DNA from: Clostridiales bacterium
GTDB lineage: Bacteria; Bacillota; Dehalobacteriia; UBA4068
Length of the DNA stretch: 7,960 nt
NCBI GenBank assembly: GCA_009783495.1
Contig: WRDJ01000021.1
Location: forward strand, 1 to 7,960
Direction of reading: 5' to 3'
The translations under genes and the position numbers were made by a program. Below, one piece after another: positions 1 through 6,453 of this stretch (positions within the stretch are counted from its first letter, which is position 1; the number at the start of each line of letters is the position of its first letter). The notes beneath the pieces were generated by a model that searched no databases, was not told where the DNA came from, and saw nothing but the letters and a program-made list of their open reading frames with translations.

Positions 1-1440
1 CAGCCAATCCAGCCGCAGCAGGTCGCACCACAGCGCCTCCTCATCGGGCAGTTCTTCCAGCAGCACGTCAAAGAGCACTTTTGCCTTGTGCGGCGCGCTC
101 AGCCCGCCCTTGACGTTTCTGTCCACCCTCCCCGCCAACAAGGCGTATAGGGCGTATGCGCCCCCCGGAAACACCTCACCCGCCCGCGCCAAAGTCTGAT
201 AAAAACGCCCGCTGTTATAGAAGAGGTTGAGTGCGCTTTCCACTTTAGCAACAGCGCATAACTCCGCGAAACTCATCGTGGGTGTGGACAAAACGCGGTA
301 TGGCGAACGCGAGCTGTAACAAAGGCCCAGCGATTCGGCTTCCTCCGCCAGCGGAGAGCCCGGTAGCACCTTCAAAAACCCCAGCTGCAAGTGATGCGCG
401 CCCAACTGATGCGTCCTGTTGAAGCCCTCCGCGAAGGTCTGCGCCGTCTCTTGAGGCAGCCCGGCTATCAGCCCAAGATGCAGGTGGACATTGTCCGGGG
501 CCAGCAAGCGGCGCAGATTATCCAGCACCAGCCGCGGTTCGTCCCCCCGCCGCACCGCGGCCAGCGCAGGCGCATACAGCGATTGCACCCCCGCCTCCGC
601 CTGAAAACAACCGTCCGGGGCGGCGGCGAAGGCCGCAAAATCGGCCTCGCGCAAAATGAAGGGGTTGATCTCAAAATGCCAACGCAAGCCTTTTTTATGC
701 TTCTCGCCCAGAAAGCGCAGGATATCCCCCGCCCGCCGCCCCCCGGCATTGAAGGTGCGATCCACGAACTTGATAACGCCCTGCTCCACGTTGTCCATGA
801 GCAGCCGCAGGTCTTGCAGCACCAGTTCTGTGGAGCGGAAGCGCGGGCACTCCCTGGCGGAGGCGCAGAAGCTACACTCGAACGGGCAGCCGCGGCTGCT
901 TTCATAATATACGATGCGGCCTTGTAACGACGCGAGCCGCTCCCCGGTATAAGGGAAGGGCAGCGTATCCATATCGGCCTCTCCGCGCCTGACCGCACAG
1001 GCCGGATCCTGCCCCGCACGCAGGAAGCCCGCCACATTTTCGGTCACGCCCTCCCGGCGCCTATGCAAAAGCTCGGCCAGCGCCTCTTCGCCCTCGCCCA
1101 GGCAAATATAGCCGATGCCTAAACCGGCGGCCAACAGTTCCCCGGCGCGCGCGGCGGCTTCCGGCCCGCCCCAGACGATCAGCACGCCGGGCAGCACCTT
1201 CCTCAAGTCCATGCTCAAAGCGGCCAGATAATCAACATTCCAGATATAGACGGAAAAGCCCACAACTTCGGGCCGCAAAGCACAGATTTCCGCCAAAATC
1301 TCATCGCGCGGCACGCTGACCGGCCACTCGCGAGCTTGCACGGAAAAGCCGCGGGCGGCAAGCCGGGCCTCCAACGCGAAAACGGCATAGGCGCTGTGCA
1401 CATATTGGCTGTTCATTCCAACCAGCAAAATTTCTTCCAT
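1..1440 (-). CDS. B12-binding radical SAM protein, DUF4080 type (C-terminus beyond window)
   Basis: The frame is open for all 480 codons from the ATG at 1438-1440 to the left window edge, so the C-terminus is missing. Residues about 1-135 look like the Rossmann-type cobalamin-binding domain found in front of many radical SAM enzymes, starting MEEILLVGMNSQYVHSAYAV and including VWGGPEAAARAGELL and GEGEEAL. The usual DxHxxG cobalamin motif is not visible. The radical SAM core follows, with the [4Fe-4S] motif CPFECSFC (Cys185, Cys189, Cys192), then KFVDRTFN at 224-231 and LIAGLPQET near 344-352. KFVDRTFN and the extra C-terminal region resemble the DUF4080 subgroup. Family knowledge predicts a cytoplasmic enzyme making a 5'-deoxyadenosyl radical; the substrate is unknown. 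AGGAG at 1446-1450 supports the start. The upstream gene ends in a terminator, so this gene is probably transcribed on its own, though I see no convincing promoter in 1441-1550. Confidence 0.9.
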   Translation of the reverse strand, partial: MEEILLVGMNSQYVHSAYAVFALEARLAARGFSVQAREWPVSVPRDEILAEICALRPEVVGFSVYIWNVDYLAALSMDLRKVLPGVLIVWGGPEAAARAGELLAAGLGIGYICLGEGEEALAELLHRRREGVTENVAGFLRAGQDPACAVRRGEADMDTLPFPYTGERLASLQGRIVYYESSRGCPFECSFCASARECPRFRSTELVLQDLRLLMDNVEQGVIKFVDRTFNAGGRRAGDILRFLGEKHKKGLRWHFEINPFILREADFAAFAAAPDGCFQAEAGVQSLYAPALAAVRRGDEPRLVLDNLRRLLAPDNVHLHLGLIAGLPQETAQTFAEGFNRTHQLGAHHLQLGFLKVLPGSPLAEEAESLGLCYSSRSPYRVLSTPTMSFAELCAVAKVESALNLFYNSGRFYQTLARAGEVFPGGAYALYALLAGRVDRNVKGGLSAPHKAKVLFDVLLEELPDEEALWCDLLRLDWL

Positions 1441-1550
1441 TTTTTCTCCTCTGAAAAGCGGATTATGAGCCTCCTTCACTCTCAATTCCCCCCGCAAAAG
1501 AAAAATCCTTTTCCGCCTCCGTCACCTCGCAACATCATTTCAGTCTTGAT

Positions 1551-1623
1551 AGGGGGTTGCATAAAAGAAAAACCCCCTGCTCTCCCCATTTTGTTTAGAA
1601 AAGAAGGGGCGCAGGGGGTTTTA
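1551..1623 (-). terminator. Intrinsic terminator after the degV-family gene, with a third competing arm
   Basis: On the minus strand AAAACCCCCTGC pairs with GCAGGGGGTTTT (1569-1580 with 1611-1622), a 12-bp stem. GGGG/CCCC can pair inside it (1584-1587 with 1606-1609). The minus-strand stem is followed by TTTTTCTTTTAT, a good U-tract. It lies about 50 bases after the stop at 1673. A third arm, AGGGGGTT at 1551-1558 on the plus strand, can also pair with AACCCCCT at 1571-1578. The 3' half of the terminator can therefore form a different hairpin with a 12-base loop. The plus-strand direction has only a short TTTT, so termination there would be weaker. Confidence 0.85.
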
Positions 1624-1672
1624 GAATTTCGGGAAGGTCGGTTATAAGTAATAAAGATAATTATAATAGCGG

Positions 1673-2548
1673 TTATTTTACTTCTTTCCTGTCCTTTCCG
1701 AAGAAGGAAACGGCCAGAGAACCGGGGCCGGTGTGAGAGCCGATGACCGGGCCGATCATGCCGATGAAATAATTTCTGACCGGCGAACGGCGCATGATCT
1801 GCTGCTTCAGTTCTTCCGCCTCTTCCGGGCAGTCGCCGTGGGCGATGAAAACGGTCTGCTTTTCCGGCTCGACGATGTTTTCTGCAAGCAAGTCTGCCAG
1901 CCCGAAAAGAGCCTGCTTCCTGCCGCGCTTCTTCTCACGCGGCACCAGATAGCCGTTTGAATCCATCCAGATCAGAGGTTTGATGCCCAAAAGGTTGCCG
2001 AAAAAGCTTTCCGCGGCGGTGAGACGCCCGCCCCGGCGCAAATAGATCAGGTCGTCCACAAAAACGCAGTGTATGAAGCGGGTCTTGTTTTCTTCCAGCC
2101 AGACGGCGATTTCCTTGCCGCTCATGCCCTGGTCGCGCATGGCGACCATATAGAAAAGCATCTGCCCCTGCCCGGCGGTGGTGGAAACGCTGTCAACGGT
2201 GTAAATTTCCGCCTCGGGATATTTTTGCAGGATCATCTCTCTGGCGGTCTGGCTGGCGGAGAAGGAGCCGGAGAGTTTAGAAGACATGGATAGGGAAACG
2301 ATGGGCCTGCCCTGTGGCAGAACCGACTCAAAGAAGTCGTAAAAAGTCTGAACATTGACCTGCGAGGTGGTGACGGAGTCCCCCTTCCTCATCCTGGCAT
2401 AGAGGTGATTAGTTTCCGCTGCGACGGAATTGTCGAAAAACTGCTGCCCGTTGATGGTATAAGTAAGACAAACCTTGGCGACGTCGTTTTCCGCGTAATA
2501 TTCATGATAAATATCTGCGCTGGAATCCGATAACAAAATGGGCTTCAC
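1673..2548 (-). CDS. DegV family fatty-acid-binding protein
   Basis: The 291-residue protein matches the DegV family in length and motifs: SDSSADI (7-13), TTSQV (60-64), SLSMSSKLSGS (85-95), YLRRGGRL (169-176), KKRGRKQAL (206-214) and GPVIGSHTGPGSLAV near the C-terminus. In the family the SSKLSGS region and the HTGPG loop help hold a bound fatty acid. Related FakB proteins present the acyl chain to the FakA kinase; whether this copy does so is inference. I chose the GTG at 2546-2548. A perfect AAGGAGG (2558-2564) lies 9 bases upstream, and the protein then begins VKPILLSDSSAD, as DegV proteins usually begin. An in-frame ATG at 2626 would add 26 residues, but it lies between the -35 and -10 boxes of the promoter and cannot be used by that transcript. 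The gene has its own promoter and terminator, although readthrough from the DUF3810 gene 93 bases upstream is possible. Confidence 0.93.
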   Translation of the reverse strand: MKPILLSDSSADIYHEYYAENDVAKVCLTYTINGQQFFDNSVAAETNHLYARMRKGDSVTTSQVNVQTFYDFFESVLPQGRPIVSLSMSSKLSGSFSASQTAREMILQKYPEAEIYTVDSVSTTAGQGQMLFYMVAMRDQGMSGKEIAVWLEENKTRFIHCVFVDDLIYLRRGGRLTAAESFFGNLLGIKPLIWMDSNGYLVPREKKRGRKQALFGLADLLAENIVEPEKQTVFIAHGDCPEEAEELKQQIMRRSPVRNYFIGMIGPVIGSHTGPGSLAVSFFGKDRKEVK

Positions 2549-2557
2549 GGCTGCATT

Positions 2558-2564
2558 CCTCCTT
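2558..2564 (-). promoter_or_regulatory. Ribosome binding site that fixes the GTG start of the DegV gene
   Basis: AAGGAGG on the minus strand, 9 bases before GTG at 2548-2546. A closer out-of-frame ATG (2554-2556) is only one base past the site and reads ATG CAG CCG TGA, so it is unlikely to be used. The leader just upstream (2565-2590) is made only of A and T on both strands, which should keep the site unstructured. Confidence 0.85.
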
Positions 2565-2606
2565 AAAAAATAATAATATAATATAAATAATGAGGATACC
2601 AAGCCT

Positions 2607-2636
2607 ATTATACTACACCGCTTCACTTTTTGTAAA
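2607..2636 (-). promoter_or_regulatory. Housekeeping-type promoter of the DegV gene
   Basis: On the minus strand TTTACA (2631-2636) and a perfect TATAAT (2607-2612) are separated by 18 bases. Transcription should begin near 2600, leaving a leader of about 50 bases before the GTG at 2548. The -35 box begins 5 bases after the stop codon of the DUF3810 gene, so the promoter fills the spacer between the genes and no terminator fits between them. A weaker second candidate, TTGGTA-16-TATATT, ends at 2575. Confidence 0.8.
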
Positions 2637-2641
2637 CTTAT

Positions 2642-3760
2642 TTATTCAAGAATATCATTCTTCCAGGCATAAATGAGCAGATCCACCATGCGCCCATAAC
2701 TTTTCACGCCGTCGCTCACGCCGCTTGCCTGCAAATATGAATTGTTGACCTTTTCGACCACTTTTTCCAGCTTCTGTTTTTTATGGGAATTCCAGAACTC
2801 GCGGATATTATTTATGTCCCTTTTCGCCCCGTCGCAAAGCGAGGAAGCTATCTCGTTATACGCCGTCCGGTCTGCCTTAAAAAGCGCGTTCGATGCGTAG
2901 ATATAGGAATTGAGCAGCGCCGCGTAACGGAAGAATTCATCAGGGTGGGCAAACCCGGCCATAGCCGCCAGAAAATTGGCCTCGTCCTCCCGGGAATAGC
3001 CGCGGCGGTGCGCTTCCTCATGCATGGCGGAAAAAGCGATCTCCGCCTCAGACATCCAGCAGTTGATATTGCCCTCGCCGCTATAGAAGAGATAATAGCC
3101 CGCGATGCCGGAAGAGGAAAGAAAACCGGGCGTGAGCGCAGCCTTCTCGTTGCTCCCCTTCATATAAAGCCAGGGCATCAGATCGCGTAGCCCGTTATAA
3201 CCGGCCCCCGCCTGCTTTAACAGTTCTCTGTTTTTCAAGCCGGAGCTGGCCACGCCGTTTTCATCCTCCATGATTGAGGGGCGCAGCGCGTTGATCTCCT
3301 CGGCCAGCCAGGCGGTGAGGCCGCGTAAATCTTCCTTGGGAGAAGGGCCGTATTGCCAGCCCAAAGCCTCGCCCAAGGCCGGGCGGTTGAAGTTCAAGCC
3401 CCAGGAAAAGACGAAGATAAAGAAGGCCAAACCGACCAGCGAAACGGCGGAGATGCAAAGCTTTATCGCACCGTCGCGGCGGAAAACGCGCACAAGCCAA
3501 AAAACCGCCAGAACCAGCGCAAGCGGCAGCAAAATCTGCCCTAAACTGAAAGGGAAAATGCCGGTCACAAAAGAAATGATTATCGTCAGCACAGGATATA
3601 TACCCCGGGAATATAGGTGCTCCACTCCGTAAGGCCAAAGCGCCCCCACGCCTTTGAGCAACAAGGCAAAAAGACCCAGCCCTAAAAATATATAAGCCGG
3701 GATGATCTTGATCCTGCGTTTTCGGTTTTTGCGCTTTTTGTTTTTCATAATTCTTTTCAT
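2642..3760 (-). CDS. DUF3810 membrane protein with an HExxH metallopeptidase-like motif
   Basis: This 372-residue protein has a very basic N-terminus (residues 1-18, mostly Lys and Arg) followed by about three hydrophobic segments: 20-36, 55-90 (probably two passes) and 102-120. The remaining 250 residues form a soluble domain. It carries SSSGIAGYYLFYSGEGNINC (215-234) and MHEEAHRRGY (246-255), then EDEANF (258-263). HEEAH (247-251) fits a zinc-binding HExxH site, with Glu248 as the catalytic residue and Glu260 or Glu258 a possible third ligand. This layout matches DUF3810, a family common in Clostridia and Bacteroidota without an assigned substrate. Zinc peptidase activity is inferred from the motif. 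The positive-inside rule puts the N-terminus in the cytoplasm. The start overlaps the stop of the upstream gene as ATGA (3757-3760), implying translational coupling. A second ATG four codons downstream (3746-3748) is possible. Confidence 0.9.
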   Translation of the reverse strand: MKRIMKNKKRKNRKRRIKIIPAYIFLGLGLFALLLKGVGALWPYGVEHLYSRGIYPVLTIIISFVTGIFPFSLGQILLPLALVLAVFWLVRVFRRDGAIKLCISAVSLVGLAFFIFVFSWGLNFNRPALGEALGWQYGPSPKEDLRGLTAWLAEEINALRPSIMEDENGVASSGLKNRELLKQAGAGYNGLRDLMPWLYMKGSNEKAALTPGFLSSSGIAGYYLFYSGEGNINCWMSEAEIAFSAMHEEAHRRGYSREDEANFLAAMAGFAHPDEFFRYAALLNSYIYASNALFKADRTAYNEIASSLCDGAKRDINNIREFWNSHKKQKLEKVVEKVNNSYLQASGVSDGVKSYGRMVDLLIYAWKNDILE

Positions 3761-4188
3761 AACTCTTCGTCCAGGAAAACGCTTGCCGGCAAGCTTTCGT
3801 CCTCGGCGGCCGCCGCGTAATCAACGGCCGGAATGGACCGCGCAAAGAGAGCAAGCCAAGCAGCGAAGGCCTGATAAAGCTCCTTCCACAAAGATTCGAA
3901 GCGGCCGTCTCTTTCCTCTTCCAGCAGGGAACCGAGCAAGAGCACCGTTTCCCAGGCGGCATATAAACGGGAGACGAAAAGGCGCTCTTTCCCTGTGAGA
4001 GAGCCTCCGCTTTGCCGCTCCCAATAGGAAAAGCAGACCGCTATGCTCACATCCAGTCTCCACCCGGTCAGCCGCTCTTCATCATATGCCGCAGCCGACC
4101 TGCCTATGGCGCGGCACAGCTGGTCGGAATCCCTGACAACATAAAGAGACGCGCTTTCTTCTGCCGCATACGCGCCGTAATTACGCAA
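3757..4188 (-). CDS. Unrecognised protein upstream of the DUF3810 gene; 5' end uncertain
   Basis: I do not recognise this family. The frame is open from the TGA at 3757-3759 back to a stop at 4291-4293. The only usual start codon in it is TTG at 4186-4188, giving 143 residues, but that TTG has no ribosome binding site. The 34 codons before it still look coding, reading TAYEKLRRAGREN then FDALGLAAENF. A well-placed GGAAGG (4303-4308) instead precedes an ATG at 4292-4294 in another frame, which would join this frame by skipping one base near 4270. The protein is rich in Ala, Leu and Glu, looks alpha-helical and soluble, and shows no signal peptide, membrane segment or catalytic motif. Its stop overlaps the start of the DUF3810 gene by four bases, so the two proteins are probably made together and may work together. 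Confidence 0.7.
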   Translation of the reverse strand: MRNYGAYAAEESASLYVVRDSDQLCRAIGRSAAAYDEERLTGWRLDVSIAVCFSYWERQSGGSLTGKERLFVSRLYAAWETVLLLGSLLEEERDGRFESLWKELYQAFAAWLALFARSIPAVDYAAAAEDESLPASVFLDEEL

Positions 4189-4302
4189 AAAGTTTTCGGC
4201 GGCCAGGCCCAGGGCGTCGAAACTGTTTTCCCGTCCGGCCCGCCTCAGCTTTTCATATGCTGTTTTGATTAAGTCTCTCTGCTTGATTGTTCATTCACGC
4301 TT

Positions 4303-4308
4303 CCTTCC
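4303..4308 (-). promoter_or_regulatory. Ribosome binding site in front of an out-of-frame ATG
   Basis: GGAAGG on the minus strand, 8 bases before ATG at 4292-4294. That ATG reads MNNQAERLNQNSI and then stops at TGA. A GTG at 4296-4298 is also nearby and stops after nine codons. The long coding frame downstream has no start here, so the site points to a frameshift or sequence error in the first codons of the gene. Confidence 0.6.
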
Positions 4309-4324
4309 AAAAAACCCATGTTTT

Positions 4325-4333
4325 ATTATATCA
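4325..4333 (-). promoter_or_regulatory. Extended -10 promoter of the unknown gene/DUF3810 operon
   Basis: The minus strand reads TGATATAAT, a consensus extended -10 element (TGn plus TATAAT). No good -35 box lies 16-18 bases upstream, which is tolerated for extended -10 promoters. Transcription would start near 4318, about 10 bases before GGAAGG and 24 before the candidate ATG at 4294. An imperfect inverted repeat (GCGGATT at 4366-4372, AATCCGC at 4388-4394) lies about 50-75 bases upstream of the start point. Confidence 0.65.
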
Positions 4334-4487
4334 CAAACTATACGGAAAACGCTAGAAAAATTTTCGCGGATTGCGGAAATTTGCCAAAATCCGCCGTTTA
4401 TTTTTATGACTGCGGCTGAACCCATTATGTTCCGTAAAACCACCTTTTTATCATTCTGAACGTAACAAAGCAACCTTGTTTTGACGC

Positions 4488-4521
4488 AAAAAGAAGAGGA
4501 CGGCCTTTCGGCCGCCTCTTC
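4488..4521 (-). terminator. Intrinsic terminator of the sigma/anti-sigma gene
   Basis: On the minus strand GAAGAGG plus CGGCC pairs with GGCCG plus CCTCTTC: 12 bp with one bulged base, closed by a stable GAAA tetraloop. TTTTT follows immediately (4488-4492). It lies 64 bases after the stop at 4585. The same hairpin has no T-run on the plus strand. Confidence 0.92.
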
Positions 4522-4584
4522 ACAAACAGGGTTTTTTGTGGGTGGTGCTTTATTTATTGCAGCCGTTGCGCCGCAGTTTCGCGC

Positions 4585-6438
4585 TCACCGCCACGCTCCA
4601 TTATAATAGTAAGGCAGTTCGCTGACCGCTTCCACGATGGCGAGATTGGTTGCCATATCTCCGCCTTCGGCGGCACTTATGAAGAACCCGCGCAGGAAAC
4701 CTCCATGGTTCCAGACAATGTATGCCCCAACGCCCAGATCAAGATATACCCCTTTATACTCGCCGAACATGACATATACATTGTTGTTTTCAATCGAGTT
4801 GCCCCCCACGTCATTCCCGGTGAAATAAGGCTGAGCGGATTCGTCGCACGGCCCGAAATTCCAGAAACGAAACGCCCATTGTAAATCTGGGATTAAATCA
4901 GGGCTGTTGGGGATGCTTTGATAAGAGGCGACAGGATTCCCATTCAGGTCGAACCTGATAAACGCTTCGTTGCCCGGCGTCGGGTATCCGTTTATATCTA
5001 TACATCCGGGAGGCAGGGCGTTGGGCTTACTCGGCATCCCCAGCGGCTGGCCCATCGAGGCGACGATTTTGAGGGCGGTTTCCAGAACGTCTTCCTGATT
5101 TCCGTCGAAGCGCAGCTCGCAAATCATGCCTTCATCCATCCAGAAAATGATGTAATAATCTCCTATGTTTACCGCGATTACTTCCATGCCGCCGGCCGAA
5201 AGGGTTTCGACGTCACCCGTCGTTTGTACATCCACCTGCACGCCCGGCCCCACATAGGTTTGAACTAATTCGAATTGGCCGGCGGACGTGTTGAACCTGA
5301 CAGCGGACGCCGGGCTATACCCGTTATTAAACACTTGAAAGTAAACCGCCTTGTCGCTGCCGCCCCTTTCTGCTGCTTTCACAGTCCCCGCCGGCATCCA
5401 ATGGGGCTCTTTGAAAGGAACGCCCGTTTCCAAGACCAACTCCGCCACCGTGGAGAAGAGTTTGGCGCGATACCCTGATTCCAGCGCCTGCGCCATCAAC
5501 TCGTCATAGCCGTCCCAAGTCCAGGTGAGGTTTCCGCGAGTTTCTTTGGGGTCAACCTTCGTCACTGTAAGGTTGTCGATCTGCGCCCGCAATTCCGCGA
5601 TTTTAAGGTTGAGCGCGATGACTTGCGAATTCAGTTCGGTGTTCTCTTCCTGCAGTTCGGTAATCAGCTCGTTCAGCTGCGCGACGTCCGTTTCCTCCTG
5701 CGGCGGCGGGGCCGCGTTTAAGCCCGCGCTATAGGCGGCGAAAGCAGTGGTGGCGGAAAGCATGACAATCGCCACGGCCACCAGCAGGGTTTTAAGGCTG
5801 AAGCTGATGCCGCGCCCCACCTTGCTTTGGTTTCCGGCGCGCGCGCTGATGAAAACCTTATTCAGCAGGCGGTCGCGCGTCGCCTGATCCGCCCTCATTT
5901 TGTCCCAGGCGTTGTTGATCTTTTCCTTCATATTTTGTTCGTCCATGATCTGAACTCCCCCCTCTAATTTGTTTTTGAGAATTTGCCTTGCCTCATGCAA
6001 GTGGTTAAGAATGGTGGATTGCGGCTTCCCGAGCGCCTGCGCGATTTCGGCGCTGGAATAGCCTTCGTAATAATACATATAGAGCGCCGTTTTGTATCTT
6101 TCCGGCAGGTTCATGAGCGCAGCTAGGGTCTCGTCGCTTTGAAACGCTTCCTTGCCTTGCAGGTTCTCATAGTCTTCCAGTTGCTCCCGCTTGCGCCACC
6201 AATGCTTTAAGCTGTTCCTGCAAAGGTTCATGGCCGTGCGGATCAGCCAGGCCCGCTCATGCGCGGCGCTGGCGAAGCCGGGGCCCTGCCTGATGAGCTT
6301 GACGAAAGTATCATGCGTCATGTCGGCGGCGTCGGCGGCGTTCTTCATGTGGGTGAAGCAAACGCGATATACGGCGTCGAAATGATTTTCGTAAAGCCCG
6401 GCAATTTCCTTGTCCGTACGCTGCAAAGATTTTACCAT
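4585..6438 (-). CDS. ECF sigma factor fused to a membrane anti-sigma module with tandem DUF4367-like domains
   Basis: A single 617-residue frame. Residues 15-85 are sigma region 2 (LYENHFDAVYRVCF, THDTFVKLI, ERAWLIRTAMNLCRNSLKHW). Residues 103-158 are region 4, with LPERYKTALYMYYYEGYSS and the helix-turn-helix EIAQALGKPQSTILNHL. A helical stretch from Met165 (MDEQNMKEKINNAWDKM) resembles the sigma-binding N-terminus of clostridial anti-sigma factors. One membrane helix follows (about 213-236: LLVAVAIVMLSATTAF), then a coiled coil (251-290), then two DUF4367-like modules (about 345-463 and 476-608). By topology the modules should lie outside the membrane and sense an envelope signal; that is inference. 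The start is ATG 6438, not GTG 6447, because AAGGGGGTGA (6444-6453) covers the GTG and is ideally spaced for the ATG. Sigma and anti-sigma are normally separate overlapping genes. Here a G6 run (5957-5962) sits at the junction, so a one-base error or slippage could account for the joined frame. Confidence 0.88.
   Translation of the reverse strand: MVKSLQRTDKEIAGLYENHFDAVYRVCFTHMKNAADAADMTHDTFVKLIRQGPGFASAAHERAWLIRTAMNLCRNSLKHWWRKREQLEDYENLQGKEAFQSDETLAALMNLPERYKTALYMYYYEGYSSAEIAQALGKPQSTILNHLHEARQILKNKLEGGVQIMDEQNMKEKINNAWDKMRADQATRDRLLNKVFISARAGNQSKVGRGISFSLKTLLVAVAIVMLSATTAFAAYSAGLNAAPPPQEETDVAQLNELITELQEENTELNSQVIALNLKIAELRAQIDNLTVTKVDPKETRGNLTWTWDGYDELMAQALESGYRAKLFSTVAELVLETGVPFKEPHWMPAGTVKAAERGGSDKAVYFQVFNNGYSPASAVRFNTSAGQFELVQTYVGPGVQVDVQTTGDVETLSAGGMEVIAVNIGDYYIIFWMDEGMICELRFDGNQEDVLETALKIVASMGQPLGMPSKPNALPPGCIDINGYPTPGNEAFIRFDLNGNPVASYQSIPNSPDLIPDLQWAFRFWNFGPCDESAQPYFTGNDVGGNSIENNNVYVMFGEYKGVYLDLGVGAYIVWNHGGFLRGFFISAAEGGDMATNLAIVEAVSELPYYYNGAWR
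5947..5964 (-). promoter_or_regulatory. Internal ribosome binding site for a stand-alone anti-sigma product
   Basis: The minus strand reads GAGGGGGGAG (5955-5964), then 8 bases, then ATG at 5944-5946, in frame with the long gene. This is where a separate anti-sigma gene would start (MDEQNMKEK). Independent initiation would give a 453-residue protein (4585-5946) holding the membrane helix, coiled coil and both sensor-like modules but no sigma domains. Confidence 0.65.
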
Positions 6439-6443
6439 CGCCT

Positions 6444-6453
6444 TCACCCCCTT
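6444..6453 (-). promoter_or_regulatory. Ribosome binding site that decides the sigma factor start
   Basis: AAGGGGGTGA on the minus strand differs by one base from the full complement of the 16S rRNA 3' end (AAGGAGGTGA). It lies 5 bases before ATG 6438. It overlaps a GTG at 6445-6447 that would otherwise give a protein three residues longer. A TATATT sequence just upstream (about 6460-6465) has no matching -35 box, so I do not call a promoter. Confidence 0.75.

Noticed and set aside
391..927. Long plus-strand open frame opposite the radical SAM gene
   Set aside because: It is antisense to an intact conserved gene, has no recognisable domain, and its low-complexity Pro/Arg/Gln composition is what GC-rich coding DNA gives on the opposite strand.
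2549..2626. A 26-residue hydrophobic N-terminal extension of the DegV protein from ATG 2626
   Set aside because: It looks like a signal anchor (VSSLFILYYYF), but the ATG lies inside the promoter between -35 and -10, and AAGGAGG lies within the extension, placed for the GTG at 2548.
3261..3962. A 233-codon minus-strand frame crossing the unknown gene and the DUF3810 gene
   Set aside because: It lies in a different frame over two better genes, reads Arg/Phe-rich nonsense and has no motif or ribosome binding site.
4366..4394. Inverted repeat GCGGATT/AATCCGC read as a second terminator
   Set aside because: Only 7 bp of stem with a 15-base interior; the strong sigma terminator at 4488-4521 lies before it, and no plus-strand gene would need one.
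6439..6447. GTG 6447 as the start of the sigma factor
   Set aside because: The GTG is part of the AAGGGGGTGA ribosome binding site, which is correctly spaced for ATG 6438.
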